From Lachnospiraceae bacterium (GTDB lineage Bacteria > Bacillota > Clostridia > Lachnospirales > Lachnospiraceae), in the NCBI GenBank assembly GCA_016288705.1, contig JAEELB010000261.1, positions 1 to 45,317 on the forward strand: a DNA stretch of 45,317 nt. Direction: 5' to 3'. Shown in pieces: positions 7,991-16,239 of the stretch. Every line of letters starts with the position of its first letter. The first letter of the stretch is position 1. The position numbers were made by a program, and so were the translations under genes. The notes under the pieces are model-generated. The model was not told the DNA's origin, made no database searches, and saw only the letters and a list, made by a program, of their open reading frames with translations.

Positions 7991-9016
7991 TCAGTTGAAA
8001 TTATAGATCCGTTTCAGCAGGCTGTACCCGCCCACCGCCAGCCTTCTCCCGCCCTTTCCGGGAAGGTTCAGGTATTCTCCGGTGGCGTTGTACCTCAGCC
8101 TCAGATACAGCAGAAAGTCTCTTTTCTTTATGTACTCAAGCAGTTCGTCCCTTTTTTTCAGATTTTCCCCGGTCCCTGACTTGATCAGGAGTATTTCGGA
8201 AATGCAGGTTATGACCTCCAGATAGAGGAACATGTACCTTGACAGTTGTCTGACCCTCTGGATCTGCGGTCTGTGGCTGCAGTAAAAATCGATCATCCTC
8301 CGGTTCACGAACAGCTGCTGATCGATCCTGCCGATCATGACCTCTTCATTTACGCTCTGATCCGCCCTGCCGATGTAATACCGGTAGAAATTGGTATCCA
8401 TGTAATACAGGCTGTTAACAAAGATAAGGGGTTCGTAGACATAGATATTGTCCACGTAAAAGGTGTGTTCCGGGAGTTTGAGCCCGCATTCCCTGAGTAG
8501 CTGCGTCCTGTACATCACCGAATGCATGAGGATATAATGACCTCTGTGAAGGGCTCCGGCCTCGTTCCAGCCGAACACCCTGTCCACGGGAAACGAGCGC
8601 TTGAACCTCATTACCTTCTTTTTCTTTACGCCTTCTTTTTCATACACGAAATTGCTGATGAAGGCGTCGGGAATGGTGCCCTTCTCCACCAGTTCTTTCA
8701 GTCTTTCAAGTATTTCGGCATAAGATTGGGGATTTACCCAGTCGTCGCTGTCCACGACCTTGAAAAACAGGCCCGTCGCATTCTCGATACCGGCGTTCAC
8801 CGCAGATCCGTGGCCGCCGTTTTCCTTGTGGATAGCCCTTATCATCCCCGGGTGATCCCTCTCGTATTGGTCTGCGATCTGAGGGGTCGAATCGGTGGAC
8901 CCGTCGTCAACGATGAGGATCTCCACCTCTTCCCCTCCCGGGATCAGGGAGTCCACGCATTTCCTGAGATACGCCTCCGAATTGTAGCTTGGAACGGCAA
9001 ATGAAATAAGTTTCAT
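7991..9016 (-). CDS. Family 2 glycosyltransferase
   Basis: A GT-A fold glycosyltransferase of 341 aa. The N-terminal half shows FAVPSYNSEAYLRKCVDSL, VEILIVDDGSTDSTP (nucleotide-sugar binding), ENGGHGSAVNAGIENATG and FKVVDSDDWV (the metal-binding DxD). The C-terminal part is helical with no obvious membrane segment, so it is probably cytosolic or peripheral. Family 2 enzymes add sugars from nucleotide donors to surface polysaccharides or glycolipids; donor and acceptor cannot be inferred. It overlaps the small upstream gene by four bases (ATGA), so the two are coupled. The unit ends at the terminator at 7915-7948. Confidence 0.88.
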   Translation of the reverse strand: MKLISFAVPSYNSEAYLRKCVDSLIPGGEEVEILIVDDGSTDSTPQIADQYERDHPGMIRAIHKENGGHGSAVNAGIENATGLFFKVVDSDDWVNPQSYAEILERLKELVEKGTIPDAFISNFVYEKEGVKKKKVMRFKRSFPVDRVFGWNEAGALHRGHYILMHSVMYRTQLLRECGLKLPEHTFYVDNIYVYEPLIFVNSLYYMDTNFYRYYIGRADQSVNEEVMIGRIDQQLFVNRRMIDFYCSHRPQIQRVRQLSRYMFLYLEVITCISEILLIKSGTGENLKKRDELLEYIKKRDFLLYLRLRYNATGEYLNLPGKGGRRLAVGGYSLLKRIYNFN

Positions 9017-9255
9017 CTGAGTCTGTCCGTCTCAAATCTGCCCAGAGTGTCGAGGCAGGAACAAAGCTCCCGGTATCTTGAGTCCAGATCCCCCTTCCTG
9101 ACCTCGATATCGAGGGAGTCCGCCATGGTATCGATCATCCTGTCGTCAAGCTTCTCCCTCATCCGGCTCAGGATCAGGATCTTCTGCGCGATCTTTTTTT
9201 CGTCCAGAAATCTTTCCAGATCCGGGTCGAGATTGATAATGGTCTCCTCCTCCAA
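9013..9255 (-). CDS. Small charged protein of unknown function
   Basis: An 80-aa protein (EEETIINLDPDLERFLDEKKIAQKI-like start, highly charged, predicted all-helical, no signal or membrane segment). I do not recognise the family. The start is a TTG at 9255 with GGGAGGG seven bases upstream; no ATG lies near. It overlaps the glycosyltransferase start by ATGA and lies 50 bases after the lysozyme-like gene, so it belongs to that three-gene unit. The tight coupling and good ribosome binding site are the main arguments that it is real. Confidence 0.65.
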   Translation of the reverse strand: MEEETIINLDPDLERFLDEKKIAQKILILSRMREKLDDRMIDTMADSLDIEVRKGDLDSRYRELCSCLDTLGRFETDRLR

Positions 9256-9305
9256 TGCTTTACCCTCCCTGTTTAAGCGCAGCGCCGGCGCTTCATTTGA
9301 CTGCC

Positions 9306-11780
9306 CTACTGAAGGACTATCCTGACAACGGCAATACGGTCCGGGGTTCTGTCGTCCTGTCCGTAATACCTGTATTTCATCCGGATCCTGTACTGTTCGC
9401 CGGACGAAAGCCTTTCGGTGGAAGTGATCCTTCCGTCTTCATAGACAAAGCGCCCTTCGTCCCCGCCTGCGGAAATATTCACGGAATCTCTGACCACTCT
9501 CAGATCCTGGCATTTTTTCCCGTTTCCGGTGACGGAAACGGTGAGGCCGCTTTCAAGGGCAGAAGGAACGGTGTTTATCTCCGAAGGCTCGATCTTCGCC
9601 GCAGGCAGTGATTGTTTTACGGTAATAAGTACCTCGGATGTAAAAGGGGTTGCCGCCCGGTCGTCCAGATATCCGCTGAGTTTCACCCTGTATTTCCCCA
9701 CGTGGAGATCATCGGAGCCGTAGGCGTACCTGAGAGAAAAGGTTCCGTTATCCTGGATCTCAACAAACCTGAATCCGCTCCTCAGGTCAGTCTCCCCCTC
9801 TTCCTCCTTCTGAACCCCGGGGCACTCTATGGAGTCAACCGACACGTTCAAGACCTTCGCTCCGTAAGGTCTTTTCACCTGAGGAGTAAAGGTCACGATG
9901 GAAGAGGACCTCCTGGTGAGGTCTATGGCTCCGTCAGCCTTGTATTTGACCGAAACGGCGTCCTTTACCACCCTAACGGAAAGAGCTGCGGGCTTTTCAT
10001 AATCCCCGTAGATCAGACTGAAGGAATATGTGCCCTTCACAAGTCTCTGTTCCGCATCCTCCGACAGAGAGACGTGAACCTCGCCGCGGTCAGGCACGGG
10101 GACAAAGCCGATCAGCCCGTCATTAATGGCCTCCGAAGATCTCCTGTTTGTCCCGGACACCCTGAGACCGGAGATATCACCGGGGGTGATCACCCTCACT
10201 ATCCCGGTATCTTCCCGGGCGGCCGAATAAAGAGTGACGGATCCGGCATCCAGAAGCGGCTTCTTGGGGATCACGGCCCTCTTCACGGTGAGGGAGACCT
10301 GTACCGGCTTCGTCCAGCCGGATCCTATGACATTCAGTTTGCCGCTCCACTTCTTCTCGCCCTTCCCGATGGTGAGGAGGAGCCTGTCATCCGACTTTTC
10401 CACGGTCAGGCCGGGCTTTGAAGGGAACACGGATATATCATCGCCCGAGATATCAAACGCGTTGCCGGTGTTCTTCTCGTACAGGGACACAAGCGCGGAC
10501 CACCCCTCGTAGATCACCGCCTTACCCGCCTTAAGGCTCACCGGCGCTTTTGAAGCGGTGCCCACGGTAACGGTCTTCTCCACAGGGAGGTTATTTTCAT
10601 CCTCAAATTCGAATCTGAGCCTGACCTTCTTTGTAAATGAGGACAGATTTCCGGCCCAGAGCCTGTCGGCCGACAGGGTGAGAAGCCCGCTCTCGGGGTC
10701 CCAGGACGAAACAGCGAAACCGGCCTCGCCGTCATATACGGCGCTCACATCCCTGACTTCCGCGGGACTTTCCACGTCATAAAGGGCTTTCGCATCACTC
10801 AGAAAGATATTTGCCTTCCTGACCTGCTTCAGCGAGACCGTCCGGGTGGTCTTAACTCCGTAGCCGCCGTATTTCGGCCAATAGACGTCCCTTGCGTAGA
10901 CGCCTCTTGAATCGCCTCTGATCTCCTTGTTGGCAGGCACCTCAAAGTAAACGCAGAAGCAATAGGCGGAATCATAGGCTCCCTGGGCGGAATCGTCATA
11001 GCTCCGGATGGGATCCAGCACTTTCTTTTTATATCCGGTCTCCAGCTCATGGCGCAGATACCTGAGCTGTCCCTCCAGGGAAGAGGGATCCAGTTGGTTC
11101 TTCTCGCAAAAACTGTTGAGGGCGGTCCAGCGGGAATTATGCCACTGGCAGATCCCGTAGCTGGTTCCCTGATCACCGACGGCGCCGGTATTAAAGTTGG
11201 ATTCTGCACGGATATTGGCAAGTATGCCGCAGGCCGCCGCAGGGGAAAGCTTCATGGTTTCCACGAAGTAATCAAAGCACGCCTTCTCATTTCCCGTAGC
11301 GCTTCCTCCGGCGGCGTAGGGAGTGTAATCCTCCTCTTCCCGGTCGATTATCACAAAGATGTGGGGGATCCTCTTGCCAGGAGCCGGCGCATCGCCGTAC
11401 GTCTCCGTATCCCACAGCGCCGTGAACATATAGAAATGATTTGCCTCAGGGTCGTACTCCACGTCGGATTCCCATTCTACGGGGATCATCACCTGTTCTC
11501 CGTCAGTCATGACAGCCGGTATCTCTTCGGGAAGAAGTGAAACGACCTCATCCAGGGTCAGGCCGTCCTCGATCCAGAGTTCTCTCTGTCTGTCGGGTAG
11601 ACCATTCCCCTCAAAGTAGGAAATAACGGGTCGGAACACATTTGCGGACAGGGAATCATCAAAAGTCAGCGAATAAGCCGGTCCGTCAGACTCCGCGCCC
11701 TCCCGGGCATAGGAAACGAAAGACCCGCAGATCAGAACTGTCATAAGCAGGTATGCTACGGCACACTTTATTGCTCTCAT
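9306..11780 (-). CDS. Secreted lysozyme-like protein with multiple C-terminal beta domains
   Basis: The 824-aa product begins with a signal peptide (MRAIKCAVAYLLMTVLICG, cleavage probably near SYA). Residues ~163-308 resemble the phage-tail lysozyme family: ACFDYFVETMKLSPAAACG, ILANIRAESNFNTGAVGD (candidate catalytic Glu), SYGICQWHNSRW and a Cys-containing YCFCVYFEVPAN. The remaining ~500 residues look like repeated Ig-like beta domains with Val/Thr/Gly-rich strands. It probably cleaves peptidoglycan outside the membrane. The frame is open to 11876, but the ATG at 11780 gives the signal peptide. No Shine-Dalgarno is visible, and the candidate promoter lies so close that the mRNA may be leaderless. 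It heads the unit with the small protein and the glycosyltransferase, divergent from flgE. Confidence 0.75.
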   Translation of the reverse strand: MRAIKCAVAYLLMTVLICGSFVSYAREGAESDGPAYSLTFDDSLSANVFRPVISYFEGNGLPDRQRELWIEDGLTLDEVVSLLPEEIPAVMTDGEQVMIPVEWESDVEYDPEANHFYMFTALWDTETYGDAPAPGKRIPHIFVIIDREEEDYTPYAAGGSATGNEKACFDYFVETMKLSPAAACGILANIRAESNFNTGAVGDQGTSYGICQWHNSRWTALNSFCEKNQLDPSSLEGQLRYLRHELETGYKKKVLDPIRSYDDSAQGAYDSAYCFCVYFEVPANKEIRGDSRGVYARDVYWPKYGGYGVKTTRTVSLKQVRKANIFLSDAKALYDVESPAEVRDVSAVYDGEAGFAVSSWDPESGLLTLSADRLWAGNLSSFTKKVRLRFEFEDENNLPVEKTVTVGTASKAPVSLKAGKAVIYEGWSALVSLYEKNTGNAFDISGDDISVFPSKPGLTVEKSDDRLLLTIGKGEKKWSGKLNVIGSGWTKPVQVSLTVKRAVIPKKPLLDAGSVTLYSAAREDTGIVRVITPGDISGLRVSGTNRRSSEAINDGLIGFVPVPDRGEVHVSLSEDAEQRLVKGTYSFSLIYGDYEKPAALSVRVVKDAVSVKYKADGAIDLTRRSSSIVTFTPQVKRPYGAKVLNVSVDSIECPGVQKEEEGETDLRSGFRFVEIQDNGTFSLRYAYGSDDLHVGKYRVKLSGYLDDRAATPFTSEVLITVKQSLPAAKIEPSEINTVPSALESGLTVSVTGNGKKCQDLRVVRDSVNISAGGDEGRFVYEDGRITSTERLSSGEQYRIRMKYRYYGQDDRTPDRIAVVRIVLQ

Positions 11781-11789
11781 AACGGCGTA

Positions 11790-11818
11790 ATCATACCATA
11801 TATTGATTTTATTGGCAA
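11790..11818 (-). promoter_or_regulatory. Promoter of the lysozyme-like gene, possibly leaderless
   Basis: On the minus strand: TTGCCA, 17-base spacer, TATGAT, a good sigma-A match (5 of 6 at the -10). The expected transcription start (~11783) is only about 3 bases before the ATG at 11780, which also lacks a ribosome binding site. Transcription may thus begin at the start codon. Confidence 0.55.
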
Positions 11819-11835
11819 GGTAAGGGAGGCAGGGG

Positions 11836-11862
11836 TTAATTATCACCAAAATATTCCGATAA
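11836..11862 (+). promoter_or_regulatory. SigD/FliA-like promoter for flgE
   Basis: TTAA, 15-base spacer, TCCGATAA. The Firmicutes SigD consensus is TAAA-N15-GCCGATAT, so both elements match well and the spacing is exact. It lies 40 bases before the hook gene, which is a normal target class for the motility sigma factor. No sigma-A promoter as good was seen for this gene. Confidence 0.55.
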
Positions 11863-11901
11863 ATATGAAAAGTCATATTATACGGAGGGCAGATACCAGT
11901 T

Positions 11902-13272
11902 ATGATGCGATCTCTTTATTCCGGCGTGGCCGGACTGCGTACCCATCAGACCAGGATGGATGTCATCGGCAACAACATCGCCAATGTCAACACCACAGCC
12001 TACAAGACACAATCCATGTCATTCACGGATCTGCTGTACCAGAAGGTACAGTCTTCCACCGGGGCGAACGCCGTTAAAGGCGGCACAAACGCCCGGCAGA
12101 TCGGTCTCGGAACGATGACCGGCAGCATTACGGCCGCCATCACGAAGCAGGGTTCCGCCCAGATGACGAACAACCCCTTCGATCTGATGATCAACGGCGA
12201 CAATTTCTTCATTGTGAATAACGGCAATCAGCGCTTCTTCACCAGAGACGGCTCCTTCAATATCGACAGCGCCGGAAATCTCGTCATGAACGCCAACGGC
12301 TATCTGGTTCAGGGATGGGTAGCCAACGGAGGCGAGGTTGCAAAGGGAGCCGTACAGAACCTTCAGATAATGAAGCCGGAAAACCTCACCAGCGATGCTC
12401 AGGCAACCGCTTCTGGAAGGATAACGGGAATGGTCGACCGCACGGACTCAAACCTGGCAAACAAAGCCGGCAAGACCGTATCGGTCCCGCTCTACGCCAG
12501 CAACGGCGACAGATATTCGGTGGTATTCAGCATAAGCAATCTCGAATCCTACGATCCTTCCGACGGACGCTCCGCAAATCAGGGATTCTTCGCCGCCCAC
12601 GACTGGAAGCTTCTGGACGGCGACGGGAAGGAGATCGCCAAGATCGACCCCTCCTCCATGGGCGGGAACTCCGATTACACGGTACTCAGTTTTGACACCT
12701 CAAACGGCAAGTTCCAGTACATCGGTTCTTCCGGGACCACCGGAGCCACAGTGAACTTCGCCGGCCTGTCCCTGCCCGGCGGCGCCACTCTGGGCAGCGG
12801 TAATTCTCTCAGGATAGATTTCAGGGATGTGACCATGCTCAGCAACGACGGAATATCCACCGTGGCGGGCTACGGCGGAGACGCCGAGGGCAACGGAGCG
12901 GGAAGAGCCAAAGGCGCAATGTCGGGACTTTCCATCTCCACATCAGGGATCATCACCGCAAATTACACCAACGGAGAAAAAAAGATCCTGGGACAGATAG
13001 CAACTGCCCGGTTCAAGAATCCCGCGGGTCTTGAAAAAGCCGGAGACAACCTCTACGTCCCTTCACTGAACTCAGGAGAGTTTGACGGAACAGGCGAAGA
13101 CATCACGGCGAGCGGAGGCTCCATACGGAGCGGCTACCTCGAAATGTCAAACGTGGAGATATCCGAGGAATTTACGGATATGATCACCACCCAGAGAGGC
13201 TTCCAGGCCAACTCAAAGGTGATCACGACCTCCGATTCCATGCTTGAGATATTGCGGGATTTGAAGCGCTGA
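11902..13272 (+). CDS. flgE: Flagellar hook protein
   Basis: FlgE polymerises into the hook joining the flagellar rod to the filament. The 456-aa product has the conserved rod/hook N-terminus (LYSGVAGLRTHQTRMDVIGN, then NIANVNTTAYK). The D1 region follows (NPFDLMINGDNFFIV, RDGSFNIDSAGNLV), then variable surface domains and the C-terminal EMSNVEISEEFTDMITTQ / RGFQANSKVI heptad segment. Length fits FlgE better than FlgF or FlgG (~260 aa). ATG 11902 is followed directly by a second ATG; a CGGAGGG site lies about 12 bases upstream. No other flagellar gene is nearby, so it is a stand-alone unit with its own SigD-like promoter and terminator. Confidence 0.92.
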   Translation: MMRSLYSGVAGLRTHQTRMDVIGNNIANVNTTAYKTQSMSFTDLLYQKVQSSTGANAVKGGTNARQIGLGTMTGSITAAITKQGSAQMTNNPFDLMINGDNFFIVNNGNQRFFTRDGSFNIDSAGNLVMNANGYLVQGWVANGGEVAKGAVQNLQIMKPENLTSDAQATASGRITGMVDRTDSNLANKAGKTVSVPLYASNGDRYSVVFSISNLESYDPSDGRSANQGFFAAHDWKLLDGDGKEIAKIDPSSMGGNSDYTVLSFDTSNGKFQYIGSSGTTGATVNFAGLSLPGGATLGSGNSLRIDFRDVTMLSNDGISTVAGYGGDAEGNGAGRAKGAMSGLSISTSGIITANYTNGEKKILGQIATARFKNPAGLEKAGDNLYVPSLNSGEFDGTGEDITASGGSIRSGYLEMSNVEISEEFTDMITTQRGFQANSKVITTSDSMLEILRDLKR

Positions 13273-13366
13273 TCCCTGTCGCGTTCACACGTAAAACAGG
13301 CAGTTGACCGGATCACGCCGGACACCCCCGGAACCCCGGCACATATATCATTTATCCGAAAAGCTG

Positions 13367-13406
13367 AACTCCGGATGATCGCAATCCCGATCATCCGGAG
13401 TTTTTT
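13367..13406 (+). terminator. Intrinsic terminator after flgE
   Basis: A perfect 15-bp stem (AACTCCGGATGATCG with its complement), 6-base loop, then a run of T (13401-13406). It lies between the convergent flgE and amidase genes; on the minus strand only a weak T-run follows, so it mainly serves flgE. Confidence 0.88.
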
Positions 13407-13479
13407 CGGTTTCATTCGGCGTCGACAAAATCCGGGCCCGCCACGATACCCGCCGCGTCATTTGCCGGCGCATGCGGTT

Positions 13480-15366
13480 TTATTCTGCCGCGACAAAGCC
13501 CAGGCCCGCCGCGATACCCGCCGCGTCTGCGGAAGCCCACTCGGAAAGGAGGTCTCCCTCCATTGCGGCCCTCCGTATCTCGGTTGTGGTGTGGTGTCCG
13601 TGCTCAACGATGAGCCCCGGAACCCCGGCCTCGGTCGCTCCCCTCAGCACGCCGTAATACTCCCCATTTTCTCCGTGACGGACGCATACAGCCCCTCTCA
13701 TGTTCAGACCGTCGTTATAGTCCATGCTCCACTCTTTTGCGGCGTTTGGCGCTGCGGTATCAAACCCGGAGACGGTGCTCAGACCTTCTTTCTCGTATAA
13801 CCGGCTCAGATTTGTGCCAATGGCATTTGCAATGGAGATCGCGGTCTCATTTCCGAGAGAATAAAGACTCACCAGGACTATGGGTTTATTTATGGCTATA
13901 GGCTGGTTGAAGGTGGGATAACCGTTTATATTGTCCCTGTTTGAATTCGTGTGAAGGGAAATGAAATAATCGCTGCCCGCGGCGCTTTTGCCCCGAAGGC
14001 TTATGTGCGAGGAATCCAGATTCTTATCGGAAAAACCGCCGATGCTGATGTGCTCCGAATCCCTGGTCATGACCGACGCTATCCCGTACTTCTCTTCCAA
14101 CAGATCCCGAAGCCTGATGCCGGTCCCTAGGGTTGCGATGTTTTCCTCATAACCGTAGGAGTCGGGAGTATTTACCGCATTTTTCCCTGAATAATGCCCG
14201 GGATCCAGACAGATAAGGACGTTGCTACGGAGGACCTCGTCTCCTTCAGAAGCCGTGTAACCGTTTTCACCGGACATCTCCATATCAACCCGGTAAAGAT
14301 ACTGCTGGGGCGCAGGGCTTGTGAGTTTATCGCTGAAAGAATCCCTGCCGTTCCCGGCCTTTCCGTCCGAAGACAGTCTGCCTACTTCCCGCCATTCAGA
14401 GTCGGCTGCGGCGGCCGGTTTCCTCATCACTATATACTCCCCCGCCCTTTCGTCGTGATCATCGGGCCAGGAGAGTGTTATTTCCCCCGAAGAGACCCTT
14501 GCTGCGGCGAGATCCTCAACGGCTATTGGGACAGCTTCCGAGTTCCCGGAGTCCTCCGGAGTTCCTTCATCCTCAGTCTTATCCGAAAGCTCCTGCTTAT
14601 CCCCATCTCCCGGCGCGCCGGAGGATCCGCCTCCGCTTCCGTCTCCCGGATCCCCACCGGCTTCGACCTTCCCATCGTTCAGAAGAGAGGCGCTTCCACC
14701 GTCAGCGGGAGATTCCTGCATGCCGTCGCGGCCCGAAAGCAGGCCGCCTCCCTCGCCGATATCCTCCCAGGCGGGTGAACTGTCGGTCTTGCTTTTACCA
14801 GAATGTCCGGAGTGAAGAAAGAAAGCCAAAACGCATGCGAAACAAAGAACCGTCACCAGAAGAGGGATCCACAGGCGGCTCCCCCCGGCTCTTTTACGCC
14901 TTCTGCGCGCGTTTCTCCGGGGTCTGTATTCATCATCCCCGTATCTTTCGGACTCTCTGTATCTGCGATAGTGTCGGGATCTTCCGTCTTCGAGGTATTG
15001 GCCGCGGTCCCTTCTTTCACCGCGGGCTGTAGGCCTTCCGCTTTCGGGATTTTGGACACGCTCTCTGTGTTCACGGCGTTCGGCAGTTCTTCCATCTTCA
15101 GGATACCGGCCGCGGTCCCTTCTTTCACCGCGGGCTGCAGGCCTTTCGCTTTCGGGATTTTGGACACGCTCTCTGTGTTCACGGCGTTCGGCAATTTCTC
15201 TATCTTTCGAGGTTCTACCTGCCTGCCCGGGCTCCCCTGCTCCTCTTTTTTTCGCAGTTCGTCCGGCATGGCGATATTCCCCGGACACACTGCGTTCCCG
15301 GCCGGTTCCAGATCTTTTATCATCAGAATAGTCCATATCTGTCCTGTTCAACCATTCATCCCACAT
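13480..15366 (-). CDS. Membrane-anchored N-acetylmuramoyl-L-alanine amidase (Amidase_3)
   Basis: Layout of the 628-aa protein: a very Arg/Glu-rich cytoplasmic N-terminus (1-163) containing two 36-residue repeats; one membrane anchor (about 164-184, LWIPLLVTVLCFACVLAFFL); a Ser/Gly/Asp linker (185-285); a fibronectin III-like module (285-385); and a zinc amidase domain (388-622). Zinc and catalytic residues are visible in VLICLDPGHYSG (His), GYEENIATL (Glu), YFISLHTNSN (His) and GLIVEHGHHT (Glu). It cuts the bond between MurNAc and L-alanine in peptidoglycan. The ATG at 15366 has a poor ribosome binding site; the ATG at 15336 (MDYSDDKRSG) has AGGA five bases upstream and may be the true start. 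Its promoter abuts the first unit of the RTTTACATAA array. Confidence 0.88.
   Translation of the reverse strand: MWDEWLNRTDMDYSDDKRSGTGRERSVSGEYRHAGRTAKKRGAGEPGQAGRTSKDREIAERREHRERVQNPESERPAARGERRDRGRYPEDGRTAERREHRERVQNPESGRPTARGERRDRGQYLEDGRSRHYRRYRESERYGDDEYRPRRNARRRRKRAGGSRLWIPLLVTVLCFACVLAFFLHSGHSGKSKTDSSPAWEDIGEGGGLLSGRDGMQESPADGGSASLLNDGKVEAGGDPGDGSGGGSSGAPGDGDKQELSDKTEDEGTPEDSGNSEAVPIAVEDLAAARVSSGEITLSWPDDHDERAGEYIVMRKPAAAADSEWREVGRLSSDGKAGNGRDSFSDKLTSPAPQQYLYRVDMEMSGENGYTASEGDEVLRSNVLICLDPGHYSGKNAVNTPDSYGYEENIATLGTGIRLRDLLEEKYGIASVMTRDSEHISIGGFSDKNLDSSHISLRGKSAAGSDYFISLHTNSNRDNINGYPTFNQPIAINKPIVLVSLYSLGNETAISIANAIGTNLSRLYEKEGLSTVSGFDTAAPNAAKEWSMDYNDGLNMRGAVCVRHGENGEYYGVLRGATEAGVPGLIVEHGHHTTTEIRRAAMEGDLLSEWASADAAGIAAGLGFVAAE
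15001..15216 (-). repeat. Two tandem 108-bp units within the amidase gene
   Basis: Two in-frame 108-bp copies (boundary at 15109) encode the 36-residue unit around ERREHRERVQNPES and ARGERRDRG. The copies differ at a few bases only, so the duplication is recent or homogenised. The encoded segment is in the cytoplasmic N-terminus and strongly charged. Confidence 0.9.
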
Positions 15367-15397
15367 ATTGTTATAATTAAAAAATCAATCCTTGATG

Positions 15398-15426
15398 ATA
15401 ATAGCACAATCGTCTGTGCATTGTAA
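15398..15426 (-). promoter_or_regulatory. Candidate promoter of the amidase gene
   Basis: On the minus strand: TTACAA, 17-base spacer, TATTAT (-10 matches 5 of 6; -35 weak). The expected start is near 15391. The nearest RTTTACATAA copy (15443-15452) would be centred close to position -57, so the array end could act as an upstream regulatory site. Confidence 0.4.
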
Positions 15427-15442
15427 GCAACTGAAGAAAATT

Positions 15443-16225
15443 GTTTACATAATTTTTTTGCATTTTGATAATTATTTTACAGAATGTCTGTGAGATTTCC
15501 ATTATAGTTTACATAAGTGTAGAATTGAATCCGTAAAGACTCCCTGCTGCTGACTGCTCAGGCACAACGAGCAAAAAAGTTTACATAACTACATCAAATA
15601 CATAATGAATATCTTGTTAATCCTTAATATTTCAAACCAGATTGATAGGATTGTTTACATAACTATTCTTGTACTATGTAAAGATTTCTTGCCTGCAAGA
15701 TCATAATACCAATTCAGTTTACATAATTAGTCTTTATCAATCATTTCTTCTTTCGTATTTAAATATATTACGAAAGTATGATTTACATAATATTACTCAC
15801 ATACAGTAGAATCACCATGTTCTCTCCCAATAATTAAATAAACAGTCAATATATTAATTTACATAACATAATCATCACAGAAATTCCACCCTATCAGCTT
15901 TTGATATTTACGGAGTATACTGTACTTATAATTTACATAACAGTATCTATAAATCGTAATTACCCCCATAATAATATGTATATTTATAGTGCTGTGAATA
16001 TATTAGTTTACATAACGTAATAAACTTCAGCTCATATTCCCTTTTGAAGTTTATATTCAAGGGTTTATAATACTTTAGTTTACATAATTTCTATTAAACA
16101 GCGTCTAACTTACTTATATTTAAGGTATTATTCTATTTTAATTTACATAACATATCAATTAATAGCAACAGTACCCATATCGATTAAAAAATTTAAAGAC
16201 AGCGCATTAATATAGGTTGACATAA
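15443..16225 (+). repeat. Array of 12 same-strand RTTTACATAA repeats, helically phased
   Basis: Copies begin at 15443, 15507, 15579, 15653, 15717, 15781, 15857, 15931, 16006, 16078, 16141 and 16216. All are on one strand and all read GTTTACATAA or ATTTACATAA, except the last (GTTGACATAA). Start-to-start distances are 64, 72, 74, 64, 64, 76, 74, 75, 72, 63 and 75. They fall in two classes equal to six or seven helical turns. The intervening sequences are AT-rich, all different, and not coding; several contain small hairpins, for example CTTTCGTA with TACGAAAG (15751-15777) and ATAAACTTCA with TGAAGTTTAT (16021-16055). No gene is visible between 15367 and 17013. The function is unknown; a phased protein-binding array is the simplest reading. 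Confidence 0.9.
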
Positions 16226-16239
16226 TATTATATATGACA

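Noticed and set aside
15443..16225. CRISPR array
   Set aside because: The repeat is only 10 bases, spacers vary between 53 and 66 bases and are AT-rich with internal hairpins, and no cas genes are near.
15443..16225. Series of promoters or DnaA boxes
   Set aside because: TTTACA resembles a -35, but matching -10 elements occur at the right distance only after the first copy. The complement TTATGTAAA shares only about six of nine positions with the DnaA box, and dnaA/dnaN are not nearby.
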